This document shows, one piece after another, positions 54,884-63,047 of a stretch of DNA of 64,000 nt; position 1 is the stretch's first letter, and each line of letters begins with the position of its first letter. The DNA is from Ignavibacteria bacterium. GTDB lineage: Bacteria > Bacteroidota > Ignavibacteria > SZUA-365. The stretch covers positions 248,001 to 312,000 of the forward strand of contig JADKJW010000003.1 in NCBI GenBank assembly GCA_016720835.1, read 5' to 3'. The notes below the pieces were generated by a model, which saw only the letters and a list, made by a program, of their open reading frames with translations, searched no databases and was not told the origin of the DNA. The position numbers and the translations under genes are program-made.

Positions 54884-56134
54884 TCAATCCGAAAATTCCC
54901 AGGCCGCCGAGCCGTTCGTCTGGCAGCCATACTTTCCGAGATACGGCCGGCCGGTCGCCGTCACATCAAGGACATCCAGCGTCGCAGCATCAGGAACGAG
55001 AAAGAGAATGTCGCGGCTCACCGCGCTGTGCGCGCCTATCGCGAGGACGTACCTGCCCGCCTGGAGGGTGTTTTCGATGATGATGTTCAGGTGATGCGTC
55101 CCGCGTGCGATCGTCACCGGCTGCGCGCCATCATCCGTGTGATGGGCGCCGAACAGCGGCACGCCCGTCGTGCTGTCCACGCGCAGGCCGAAGACCACGT
55201 TGGTCATGTCCTGCTCCACCTGGTAGCGGAGCGTCAGACGGATCGGTTCCTTCCACGGCACGGCGAAGGATCCGCCGAAGGGATTTTCGAGCTCCACCCG
55301 CTCGAGGCGGACGATGCCGGCCCCGTGATGCGCGTCGAGATGCTGTGCGCGCGCGATGTCGATGGACGGCGGCGCGCTCCTGTTGGCGTTCAGATACGCG
55401 TGCACGACATCCACCGCGGCGCCCTGCATCACCACGCCGCCATGTTCGAGAAGCAGGGCGGTCGGACAGAGTCCGGTAATCGCTCCCATCGTATGGCTCA
55501 CGAACAGCACGGTCCTGCCGGCGTGGACCACTTCATCCATTTTGCCGAGGCATTTTTTCTGGAACTCCGCGTCCCCGACGGCGAGCACCTCGTCGACGAG
55601 CAGGATATCCGCCTCCAGATGCGCCGCCACCGCGAACGCGAGACGCAGGAACATCCCCGTGGAATACCGCTTGACGGGCGTATCGATGAAGCGTTCCACT
55701 TCGGCGAAGGCCACGATCTCATCGAACTTCCGCGCGATCTCGGCGCGGCGCATGCCGAGCACGGCGCCGTTCAGGTAGACGTTCTCGCGGCCGGTCAGTT
55801 CCATGTGAAAGCCCGTGCCCACTTCGAGCAGCGACGCAATGCGGCCGCGAATGCGCATGCGGCCCTCGGTCGGACGCGTGATGCGGGAGAGCAGTTTCAA
55901 CAGCGTGCTCTTGCCGGCGCCGTTGCGGCCGATGACGCCGAGGATTTCGCCCGCGCCCACCGTGAACGACACATCGCGCAACGCCCAGAGTTCGCGGGCT
56001 TCTCCCGCCCGCCTCGGCGCGCGAATCGCGGCGCCGATGGCGTCGCGCAGGGTGCGCGCACCGATCCCCCCGGGCGTGCCGCCAAGCGTGTACCGCTTGC
56101 CGAGGCGGTCGGCAGTGATGACCGGGACGCTCAT
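54884..56134 (-). CDS. Wzt-type polysaccharide ABC exporter ATPase with glycan-binding domain
   Basis: The 416-residue protein has an N-terminal ATPase (Walker A GRNGAGKST at 69-77, the atypical signature RYSTGMFLRLAFAVA of polysaccharide exporters, Walker B DILLVDEVLAVGD) and from about 250 a C-terminal beta-sandwich that in Wzt proteins binds the finished end of the O-polysaccharide. The C-terminal domain means that chain ends probably carry a cap, which fits the FkbM methyltransferase downstream. The ATG overlaps the stop of wzm. Confidence 0.93.
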   Translation of the reverse strand: MSVPVITADRLGKRYTLGGTPGGIGARTLRDAIGAAIRAPRRAGEARELWALRDVSFTVGAGEILGVIGRNGAGKSTLLKLLSRITRPTEGRMRIRGRIASLLEVGTGFHMELTGRENVYLNGAVLGMRRAEIARKFDEIVAFAEVERFIDTPVKRYSTGMFLRLAFAVAAHLEADILLVDEVLAVGDAEFQKKCLGKMDEVVHAGRTVLFVSHTMGAITGLCPTALLLEHGGVVMQGAAVDVVHAYLNANRSAPPSIDIARAQHLDAHHGAGIVRLERVELENPFGGSFAVPWKEPIRLTLRYQVEQDMTNVVFGLRVDSTTGVPLFGAHHTDDGAQPVTIARGTHHLNIIIENTLQAGRYVLAIGAHSAVSRDILFLVPDAATLDVLDVTATGRPYLGKYGCQTNGSAAWEFSD

Positions 56135-56967
56135 ATCACATCCGCGAAATCGGCTTCGACGGTCTGGAAGAACCAGAGACCGCTGAGAAGGATGCCCAGT
56201 CCGCACGCGGCGGAGAGGACGTAGAGTTCGAGCGGCAGATGCGCGGAACCAAGCAGCGCAAAGCGGAACAGTTGGATCACGCCCGTCAGGGGATTGCACC
56301 AGTACAGCATCGCGACAGCCGCCGGCACGCTTTCCGCGCCGTATCCCACCGGCGACACCCAGAAGAGGGTCTGCAGCACGAACGGCAGCGCGTGCGCCAC
56401 GTCGCGGTAGCGCACCGACAGTGCGGAGAACCAGAGACTGAGGCCGAACGCCACTGCGAGAGCATGGAGCACCGCGAGAGGAAGGACAGCAAGCGCCCAG
56501 CCCGGCGCGGCGCCGTAGACCGCGAGCGCGACCGCGAACACGCACAGTGCGGGGACGACGTCCGCCAGCCCCCTCGCCAACGCGGACAACGGTATCACGA
56601 TGCGCGGGAAGTACACCTTCGTCACGAGATTCGTGTTGCCGAGAAGGCTGGCGCTGCCCGCGCCGACGCCTTCGGCGACGAGATTCCAGCCGACGATGCC
56701 CGCCAGGGCGAACAGCGGATACGCAATGCCGCCGGAAGCGATGCCCGCCATCCGGTGAAAGACGAAGGTGAATATCGCCATCGACACGACGGGCCGCAGC
56801 ATCGCCCAGCCGACACCCAGCAGCGTCTGCTTGTAGCGCACTTTCACGTCGCGCCACGCGAGGAAAAACGCGAGCTCGCGGTATGCCCACAGCTCGCGCA
56901 CGAAGCCCTTGAACGGCCGCGTCGCGTCGTAGATCCGTTCCTGCGCTTCGAGAATCGGTGGCTGCAT
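56131..56967 (-). CDS. Wzm-type polysaccharide ABC exporter permease
   Basis: The 278-residue membrane protein has the ABC-2 family pattern: WAYRELAFFLAWRDVKVRYK, QTLLGVGWAMLRPVVSMAIF, LLGNTNLVTKVYFPRIVIPL, and six predicted helices ending at WFFQTVEADFADV. It moves lipid-linked glycan across the inner membrane with Wzt. The start at 56967 (MQPPILEAQERIYDATRP) is typical; longer versions add residues across the promoter. It is the first gene of the operon. Confidence 0.93.
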   Translation of the reverse strand: MQPPILEAQERIYDATRPFKGFVRELWAYRELAFFLAWRDVKVRYKQTLLGVGWAMLRPVVSMAIFTFVFHRMAGIASGGIAYPLFALAGIVGWNLVAEGVGAGSASLLGNTNLVTKVYFPRIVIPLSALARGLADVVPALCVFAVALAVYGAAPGWALAVLPLAVLHALAVAFGLSLWFSALSVRYRDVAHALPFVLQTLFWVSPVGYGAESVPAAVAMLYWCNPLTGVIQLFRFALLGSAHLPLELYVLSAACGLGILLSGLWFFQTVEADFADVI

Positions 56968-56991
56968 CCTGAGTCCTTGTTCGAGTCGAAA

Positions 56992-57022
56992 GAAAACTAC
57001 ACTGTCGACCGACGCGGTGCAA
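56992..57022 (-). promoter_or_regulatory. Bacteroidota-type promoter of the polysaccharide operon
   Basis: On the minus strand the site reads TTG, 20 bases, TAGTTTTC, one mismatch from TTG-N20-TAnnTTTG. The wzm ATG is 25 bases downstream. It probably drives all nine genes to 47097. Confidence 0.55.
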
Positions 57023-57037
57023 CGTGCGGCGTCAGGT

Positions 57038-58504
57038 TTACTTCGCGCGTTCGCGGGGAAGACGCTCCGGAATATCCGCGACAACGTAGGCCAGGACGGC
57101 GAGGGCCGCCGTGCAGCGTTTGAAATCGCGCGGGTCGATTTTGTCGATCGTGTCGGCGGGAGAATGATGATACCAGAAGTATTTCGTTCCCTTCACGTTC
57201 AGCCCCGCGCCGGGCACGCCGGCCTTCATGATGAAACTGATGTCCACGCCCCCGCCGCCGTTCCCGACCGCATCGGCGCCGATCGGGGCAAGGAGCGCGC
57301 AGACTCCGCGCATGATGCCTCGCGCTTCATCGCCGCCGGAAAATCCGAAACCCTCGGGCGCGAAGATGCCGGCGTCCGCTTCGATCGCGAGGACGTGCTT
57401 CGCAAGCTCGTCCGCGTGCGCTTTCGCATAGCCCTGTCCTCCGCGTGTTCCGTTCTCCTCGTTGGTCCACATCACCACGCGGACGGTTCGGCGCGGCGTC
57501 AGGCCGAGCTGCTTGAGCAGGCGAAGCGCTTCCCAGGCCGCGACGCAACCTCCCGCGTCGTCATGCGCTCCCTGCCCCGCATCCCACGAATCGATGTGTC
57601 CGCCGAGCACCACCACTTCGTCCGGCGCCTCGCGACCGCGGATTTCCCCGAGGATGTTCTGCGAAGGAGCATCCGGAAGGGTCCGTGCTTCCATCGACAA
57701 GCGGAGCCGCGCCGGCGCGCCGAGTTCCTGCATGCGGTGCAGCGCTTCCGCATCCTCCGGCGTGATGGCGGCATGCGGAATTTTCCTCAACGAATCCGCG
57801 TACCCCATCGATCCCGTATGCGGCGTGTTGAGCGAAATCGGTGTCACCGAGCGGACCAGGCTCGCGACCGCGCCGGCCCTCGCCGCATCCATCGCACCGC
57901 GCCACCGATACGTCACCGTTTCACCGTAGGTCGTAAACGGCACATCGTAGACCACGATCTTCCCCGCCGCCTCGTCCGCACGGCGCGACAGTTCCTCGAA
58001 ACTCCCCACCACGAACGCCTCGGCTTCGATTCCTCCAACCGGAGTCGCAACGCTCCCGCCGAGACCGAGCATTGCGAGGTCCTTGCCGTACGGCGCGAGC
58101 ATCGCAAGGGATTCCCGCCCCCGAACCCAGTGCGGCACCAGCACACTCTCACCATGCACGTCCGCAAAGCCATCCTCGCGCATCCGCCGCAGTATCCATT
58201 CCGTCGCCGCATCGAGATTCGCGCTCCCGCTGAGACGCGGTCCGAAGCGGACGCAGAGCTCGGCCAGACGTTGAAATCCCGTTGAATCCGTCTCCGCCGC
58301 TTGGAGAATTCTCCTCGAGATTTCAGCATACTCTCGAGCGATTTTCAGAGAATCATCCGAACTGGAAGAAAATATTTCCCTTGTCGTCGCTTCCGCCCCC
58401 GCCGTGCTGTGCAACGGGTGCATCAGCAAAATGCACGCGAGAACCGCAAACACGCTACAATTAGCAGCTAAAAGACGTGGTTCGCCTGAATATATTAATC
58501 TCAT
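57038..58504 (-). CDS. M28 family zinc metallopeptidase
   Basis: The 488-residue protein has a hydrophobic export signal (SVFAVLACILLMHPLHS), a PA-like insert domain (about 150-300) and the M28 catalytic core: VVVLGGHIDSWDAGQGAHDD with zinc His and Asp, WTNEENGTRGGQGYA with the catalytic Glu, AIEADAGIF, and HHSPADTIDKIDP with the last His ligand. Such enzymes are aminopeptidases or carboxypeptidases of the periplasm or surface. The start at 58504 is chosen to keep the signal peptide near the N-terminus. Confidence 0.9.
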   Translation of the reverse strand: MRLIYSGEPRLLAANCSVFAVLACILLMHPLHSTAGAEATTREIFSSSSDDSLKIAREYAEISRRILQAAETDSTGFQRLAELCVRFGPRLSGSANLDAATEWILRRMREDGFADVHGESVLVPHWVRGRESLAMLAPYGKDLAMLGLGGSVATPVGGIEAEAFVVGSFEELSRRADEAAGKIVVYDVPFTTYGETVTYRWRGAMDAARAGAVASLVRSVTPISLNTPHTGSMGYADSLRKIPHAAITPEDAEALHRMQELGAPARLRLSMEARTLPDAPSQNILGEIRGREAPDEVVVLGGHIDSWDAGQGAHDDAGGCVAAWEALRLLKQLGLTPRRTVRVVMWTNEENGTRGGQGYAKAHADELAKHVLAIEADAGIFAPEGFGFSGGDEARGIMRGVCALLAPIGADAVGNGGGGVDISFIMKAGVPGAGLNVKGTKYFWYHHSPADTIDKIDPRDFKRCTAALAVLAYVVADIPERLPRERAK

Positions 58505-58965
58505 TTTGTGATATTCCTGAAAAAGTTCCGTTTCGTTTGTTCGCGGAGAAATCGCAACGGAGGCTCCTGCGGCGATATCTTTTTGCAAAAAGAACAAAAA
58601 AATATTGTCTTTTGCTTGCGCTCAATATAATTTTGTCTATCAGCCCCGAGGTGCCCCTCGGACGTTCCGACGCCAGCGACTCATTTCGAATGCCGCAGAC
58701 CGGAATTCCGAAGCTCGGAGTTCGACAAACACCAAACCAACATCGTTTCTTTCTCCACGCTGGAAGCTGGAAGCCACCTTTCCTGAATGGGCGCATCCGC
58801 GCCGATATTTCGGATCAAGGGGTCTTTATTATCCAGTCCAGGCGACACGGAGGTGCCTTGAGCAAGGACATGCGTCGACATGACACCACGCCCCCCTGTA
58901 TGAAGGCACATACCACTGATATTCCAACACCTCCCTTTTTTTCACAATCCCTTCAGGAGTTCGCC
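58505..58965. other. A/T-richer divergent intergenic region with long leader for the CPPFC genes
   Basis: These 461 bases separate the peptidase from the CPPFC genes. The first 130 bases are distinctly A/T-rich. The plus-strand promoter at 58605-58635 would give a leader of about 325 bases before the first CPPFC gene. The leader contains a short hairpin CCGAGG-TGCC-CCTCGG (58646-58661), just after the promoter. No convincing gene is seen. Confidence 0.6.
58605..58635 (+). promoter_or_regulatory. Consensus Bacteroidota-type promoter upstream of the CPPFC genes
   Basis: TTG, 20 bases, TAATTTTG, an exact match to TTG-N20-TAnnTTTG. A TATAAT overlaps it, so a sigma-70 reading is also possible. 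It is the best promoter found for the three-gene tandem array. Confidence 0.55.
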
Positions 58966-59373
58966 ATGGAAACCACCATTCTCAACACCCAGATCATCGA
59001 GTCCTACGTTGATGCACCCGTCGCCCCGGCGATGCCCGAGATCAAGGAACGCCGCCGCCCGATGTTCACCGGCAACGAGGATCACGACATCTCCCTCGCC
59101 GAGGCTTCGCGCCTGACGCGCAACTACCGCGACCGCGCCGGCAAGAACGCCATCAAGGGCGGGTTCTTCGGACAGGCCGCCATGCAGCAGCTCATGGACC
59201 AGGACGGCGTCGTCGGCATCCGCTATTACTACGCGCAGGAGAATGACGGCCGCCCGGTGATGATCCTCGTCGGCGTCGACGCCAACGGCAACGACCTTGC
59301 GGACGGCTTCCTCCTCGAGCGCTCGGTTCCGTGCCCGCCCTTCTGCGGCTACTTCAACGAACTCAACAGCTGA
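58966..59373 (+). CDS. Small CPPFC protein, tandem copy 1
   Basis: The 135-residue protein has no signal peptide. It begins METTILNTQIIESYVDAPVA, has a conserved middle (ERRRPMFTGNEDHDISLAEA, SRLTRNYRDRAGKNAIKGG, GVVGIRYYYAQENDGRPVMI, LVGVDANGNDLADG) and ends LLERSVPCPPFCGYFNELNS. I know similar small proteins with a C-terminal CPPxC element from Bacteroidota, but no function. The two Cys could bind metal or form a disulfide. AGGAG lies six bases before the ATG. Copies 2 and 3 are nearly identical. Confidence 0.85.
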   Translation: METTILNTQIIESYVDAPVAPAMPEIKERRRPMFTGNEDHDISLAEASRLTRNYRDRAGKNAIKGGFFGQAAMQQLMDQDGVVGIRYYYAQENDGRPVMILVGVDANGNDLADGFLLERSVPCPPFCGYFNELNS

Positions 59374-59448
59374 GATTTCCCGTCCGTTTTTCGCTTCGAC
59401 CCTTCACCACCAACACGAAAGAAATCAATAGCCATTCAGGAGTTCATC

Positions 59449-59847
59449 ATGGAAGCCACCATTCTCAATCCCCAGGTTCTCGAGTCCTACGTTGACGCAC
59501 CCGTCGCTCCGGCAATCAAGGAACGCCGCCGCCCGATGTTCACCGGCAACGAAGATCACGACATCTCCCTCGCCGAGGCTTCCCGCCTCACCCGCAACTA
59601 CCGCGAGCGCGCCGGCAAGAACGCCATCAAGGGCGGATTCTTCGGACAGGCCGCCATGCAGCAGCTCATGGACCAGGACGGCGTCGTCGGCATCCGCTAC
59701 TACTACGCGCAGGAGAATGACGGCCGTCCGGTGATGATCCTCGTCGGCGTCGACGCCAACGGCAACGACCTTGCGGACGGCTTCCTCCTCGAGCGCTCGG
59801 TTCCGTGCCCGCCCTTCTGCGGATACTTCAACGAACTCAACAGCTGA
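59449..59847 (+). CDS. Small CPPFC protein, tandem copy 2
   Basis: The 132-residue protein differs from copy 1 at a few residues (EATILNPQVLESYV at the start, loss of MPE near residue 24, NYRERAG in place of NYRDRAG). From the second half to the C-terminus it is identical, including the CPPFC end. The 75-base spacer before it carries the same AGGAG site. It is in frame and complete. Confidence 0.85.
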   Translation: MEATILNPQVLESYVDAPVAPAIKERRRPMFTGNEDHDISLAEASRLTRNYRERAGKNAIKGGFFGQAAMQQLMDQDGVVGIRYYYAQENDGRPVMILVGVDANGNDLADGFLLERSVPCPPFCGYFNELNS

Positions 59848-59925
59848 GATTTCCCGTCCGTTTTTCGCTTCGACCCTTCACACACCAACACGAAAGAAAT
59901 ACCAATAGCCCTTCAGGAGTTCATC

Positions 59926-60332
59926 ATGGAAGCCACCATTCTCAACACCCAGATCATCGAGTCCTACGTTGATGCACCCGTCGCCCCGGCGATGCCCGAG
60001 ATCAGGAACGCCGCCGCCCGATGTTCACCGGCAACGAAGATCACGACATCTCGATGACCGAAGCATCCCGCCTGACGCGCAACTACCGCGATCGCGCCGG
60101 CAAGAACGCCATCAAGGGCGGGTTCTTCGGACAGGCCGCCATGCAGCAGCTCATGGACCAGGACGGCGTCGTCGGCATCCGCTATTACTACGCGCAGGAG
60201 AATGACGGCCGCCCGGTGATGATCCTCGTCGGCGTCGACGCCAACGGCAACGACCTTGCGGACGGCTTCCTCCTCGAGCGCTCGGTTCCGTGCCCGCCCT
60301 TCTGCGGCTACTTCAACGAACTCAACAGCTGA
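59926..60332 (+). CDS. Small CPPFC protein, tandem copy 3, frame broken
   Basis: Copy 3 has the same start (EATILNTQIIESYVDAPVA) and the same C-terminus as copy 1, with ISMTEAS in place of ISLAEAS. One A is missing in GAGATCAGGAACG near 60003 (copy 1 has ATCAAGG), so the frame ends early after about 45 residues; a second ATG at 60021 reopens the rest. This may be a sequencing error or true loss of the third copy. The spacer before it (78 bases) is nearly the same as the first. Confidence 0.75.
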
Positions 60333-60344
60333 GATGTGAGACGC

Positions 60345-60368
60345 GGCCCGGGCTTCCGCGCCCGGGCC
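60345..60368 (+). terminator. Hairpin after the CPPFC array
   Basis: A perfect 9-bp stem GGCCCGGGC / GCCCGGGCC around TTCCGC lies 13 bases after the last stop. It has no T-run, so it may act through Rho-independent pausing or mRNA protection. A promoter for the next genes follows at once. Confidence 0.5.
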
Positions 60369-60369
60369 A

Positions 60370-60400
60370 TTGCTGCGTGTCTCCTTTTCGGATATATTCG
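60370..60400 (+). promoter_or_regulatory. Bacteroidota-type promoter of the kinase pair
   Basis: TTG, 20 bases, TATATTCG, one mismatch from consensus and the same -7 element as the tRNA-Gln promoter. The first gene starts at 60513, giving a leader of about 105 bases. Confidence 0.5.
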
Positions 60401-60512
60401 AACACCATTGTACGACCGCGCCGGATGCACACTGTTGCGGTGGCTGCACTGGTGCTGCGTGCAGCGTGACGCTTCGTTTTTTCCATCGTGTGAAAGGATA
60501 CATTGAGGCACC

Positions 60513-61358
60513 GTGTCGACCGATAACGGAAGAACGACATCGGGGGTTATTCCTGACTGGCTTCGGCACTTCTGGGAATCGGCGGGGCCGACCATCTTGA
60601 AGGTCCTGGCGATCGCGGCAGTAATCATTCCATTGTATTACGGTCTCATCGAGCGTCCGCCTTCGACTTCAAAGGTCCCGCTCGCTTTGCGTCTGTCGTC
60701 CTTCTCGAGCATCATTCCCACCGCGCTCGGCATCTGGTTTCTCAGACGCCTGCCCTTGGAACTGCGGATCCTTCTGCTGTTCATCTGCTCCGCGTGGCTG
60801 GTGGAGATGCTGACGGTGATGTACTCCGCGCAGTTCGATCCGAATTACGTCATCCTGCACATCTACACGTTCATCGAATTCGGCCTGCTGATGCTGGTGT
60901 TCACGCTGTGGCAGACGCGGGACAAGTTCCGGCGTATTCTCGCCTACACCGTTCCGGTGATCGTGGTGGCACTGATTTACCTCAAGTTCTGGCGCGCCCA
61001 GACGCAATCGCAGCCGATGTTCGACGACATCGCGATGACCATCGACAGCGTCGTCCTCATCGCGGCAGCGCTGTTGACGCTTGTGGAATTGACCAGCGAG
61101 AACATCACGTTCGTGTTCAGCAACCCGCGCTTCTATGTTATTTCCGCGGTCTTGCTCTATTTCGCCGGAAACATTGTTATCTTCGCATTAAGCCATCGCG
61201 TGCTTGGTGATGCGAACAGTGTCCGGGTCATCGTCTGGACAGTGCAGTCCGCATTGAACGTCATCGCGAATCTCTTCTACGCGTACGCCTTTCTATGCCA
61301 GCTTCGTCTTACAGGTTCCTCGCATTCGCCGGAAACACCCCGGACACGTCCGACATAG
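60513..61358 (+). CDS. Polytopic membrane protein upstream of a hybrid kinase
   Basis: The 281-residue protein has a short hydrophilic start and seven or eight hydrophobic helices (for example TILKVLAIAAVIIPLYYGLI, LLLFICSAWLVEMLTVMY, FYVISAVLLYFAGNIVIFAL). No catalytic motif is seen. It starts at a GTG with GAGG five bases upstream and overlaps the histidine kinase by 64 bases. The pairing suggests a membrane sensor partner for the kinase. The family is not one I can name. Confidence 0.65.
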   Translation: MSTDNGRTTSGVIPDWLRHFWESAGPTILKVLAIAAVIIPLYYGLIERPPSTSKVPLALRLSSFSSIIPTALGIWFLRRLPLELRILLLFICSAWLVEMLTVMYSAQFDPNYVILHIYTFIEFGLLMLVFTLWQTRDKFRRILAYTVPVIVVALIYLKFWRAQTQSQPMFDDIAMTIDSVVLIAAALLTLVELTSENITFVFSNPRFYVISAVLLYFAGNIVIFALSHRVLGDANSVRVIVWTVQSALNVIANLFYAYAFLCQLRLTGSSHSPETPRTRPT

Positions 61359-63031
61359 TCCTCGCGGTTGTTGCCGCGATCGCGGTGATTCTGATGCTGA
61401 CGACGGGAATCATCGTGATCATCGTCATCCAGCAGCGCAGGCTCTTCAACATCCAGCAGAAGAACCTTGAGGCGCTGGCGGAAAGCGAGCAACGCTATCG
61501 CCGCCTGGTGAATTTTTCCCCGTTTCCGATGGCGGTCCTGATCGAGGGCTGCTTCAAATACGTGAACGATGCGGGAGCCAAACTCTTCGGCGTCCTCAGT
61601 CCGGAGGAGCTGATCGACAAGCCGATCGCCGATTTCGGCAAGACGGCCTTCTACGAGCACGCCAAGGACCGGATTCAGCAGTTCCTCAACGATCCGCGCG
61701 ACATGGCGTTCATCGAGGAGAAGTTCGTTCGCAACGACGGTCAGATCATCGATATTGAAGTGACGGCCATTCCCATCACCTACGACGGCATGGACGCCGT
61801 GCAGGTTGTCATACGCGACATCACCGAACGGAAGCGCTCGGAATCCGAACTCATCGCCGCCAAGGAACGCGCCGAGCAGTCGGACAGGTTGAAGGACGCC
61901 TTCATCGCAAACATCTCGCACGAGATCCGCACCCCGTTGAACGTGATCCTCGGCTACAGCTCGCTCATCATGGCGGAGATGGCGGATCGGGTCACCGCGG
62001 ACGAGCAGACGTTCTTCGAGAGCATCGAGCGCGGCGGGCAACGACTCATGCGCACGGTGGAACACATCCTGAACATCTCGAGCATCCAGGCCGGCACCTT
62101 CGAGCTGCATCCGGAGCGTCTCGATGTGAACGTGCGCGTCGAAAAGCTGGTCCAGGATCTGCGCTCGATCGCGACGGAAAAAGGGCTGCACCTGGAGACG
62201 ATCGACGAGTATCAGGGCGCGATCATCATTGCCGACCGGTACTGCCTCGATCAGGCGCTGACGAACCTCATCGACAACGCCCTCAAGTTCACGAATCGCG
62301 GCGGGGTCACCATCCGCGTGTACAAGCAGGATCGCAGGGTCTGCATCGAAGTGAAGGATACGGGCATCGGCATCTCCGCCGAGTATCTCCCGAAGGTGTT
62401 CAACGTGTTCTCGCAGGAAATCATCGGGTACACGCGGCCGTTCGAAGGCCTCGGACTCGGTCTCGCCCTCACGAAACGGTACGTCGAGTTCAACCAGGGC
62501 AGCATCACCGTCAAGAGCCGCAAAGGCCAGGGCACCACGTTCACGCTGCGCTTTCTCTCCGCGACAGTCCCGGAAACCATTCAGACCGAACTCCCGCTGA
62601 TCCACGAGGAGCTGGCCGACCGCCCCGCTTCCGAGGAAGGGGAACGTTCATCCGCGCGAACCATCCTTGTGGTGGAAGACGACGAACAGACGCAGGAGTA
62701 CATGCGCGTCCTGCTCAAGAAGGAGTTCACGATCAAGGTCGCAACCTCCGGGTCGGAGGCGTGGGACATCCTGAGCCAGAACGGCATCGATCTGATCCTG
62801 ATGGATTTGTCGCTGCGCGGGGACGAAGACGGGCTTCACCTCACGAGGCGCATCCGGGAGAACCTCAGCTTCCACACCGTGCCGATCATCGCGATCACGG
62901 CCCACGCCTTTCCCGACGACAAGCAGAAGAGCCTCGCGGCGGGATGCAACCGCTACCTTTCGAAGCCGTTCCAGATCGAGGAATTGCGCGCGCTGCTGCA
63001 GGAACTGCTGCATATTCCGATCAAGGAGTGA
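61295..63031 (+). CDS. PAS hybrid histidine kinase with receiver domain
   Basis: The 578-residue protein has one membrane helix (IVLAVVAAIAVILMLTTGII), a PAS domain (RYRRLVNFSPFPMAVLIEG, VIRDITERKRSESE), a HisKA domain with the phospho-His in ANISHEIRTPLNVILGYSS, a HATPase_c domain (NLIDNALKF, VKDTGIGISAEYLPKVF, GLGLGLALTKRYVE) and a C-terminal receiver with the phospho-Asp in LILMDLSLRGDEDG and the Lys in RYLSKPFQ. No DNA-binding output domain is fused or adjacent, so signalling goes to an unseen partner. It is coupled to the membrane protein upstream. Confidence 0.95.
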   Translation: MPASSYRFLAFAGNTPDTSDIVLAVVAAIAVILMLTTGIIVIIVIQQRRLFNIQQKNLEALAESEQRYRRLVNFSPFPMAVLIEGCFKYVNDAGAKLFGVLSPEELIDKPIADFGKTAFYEHAKDRIQQFLNDPRDMAFIEEKFVRNDGQIIDIEVTAIPITYDGMDAVQVVIRDITERKRSESELIAAKERAEQSDRLKDAFIANISHEIRTPLNVILGYSSLIMAEMADRVTADEQTFFESIERGGQRLMRTVEHILNISSIQAGTFELHPERLDVNVRVEKLVQDLRSIATEKGLHLETIDEYQGAIIIADRYCLDQALTNLIDNALKFTNRGGVTIRVYKQDRRVCIEVKDTGIGISAEYLPKVFNVFSQEIIGYTRPFEGLGLGLALTKRYVEFNQGSITVKSRKGQGTTFTLRFLSATVPETIQTELPLIHEELADRPASEEGERSSARTILVVEDDEQTQEYMRVLLKKEFTIKVATSGSEAWDILSQNGIDLILMDLSLRGDEDGLHLTRRIRENLSFHTVPIIAITAHAFPDDKQKSLAAGCNRYLSKPFQIEELRALLQELLHIPIKE

Positions 63032-63047
63032 TCGCCGACGTTCGCGC

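Noticed and set aside
58966..60332. CRISPR-like or integron-like array
   Set aside because: The repeated units are whole genes of about 400 bases with the same spacers, not short repeats with unique spacers, and no attC-like sites or cas genes are present.
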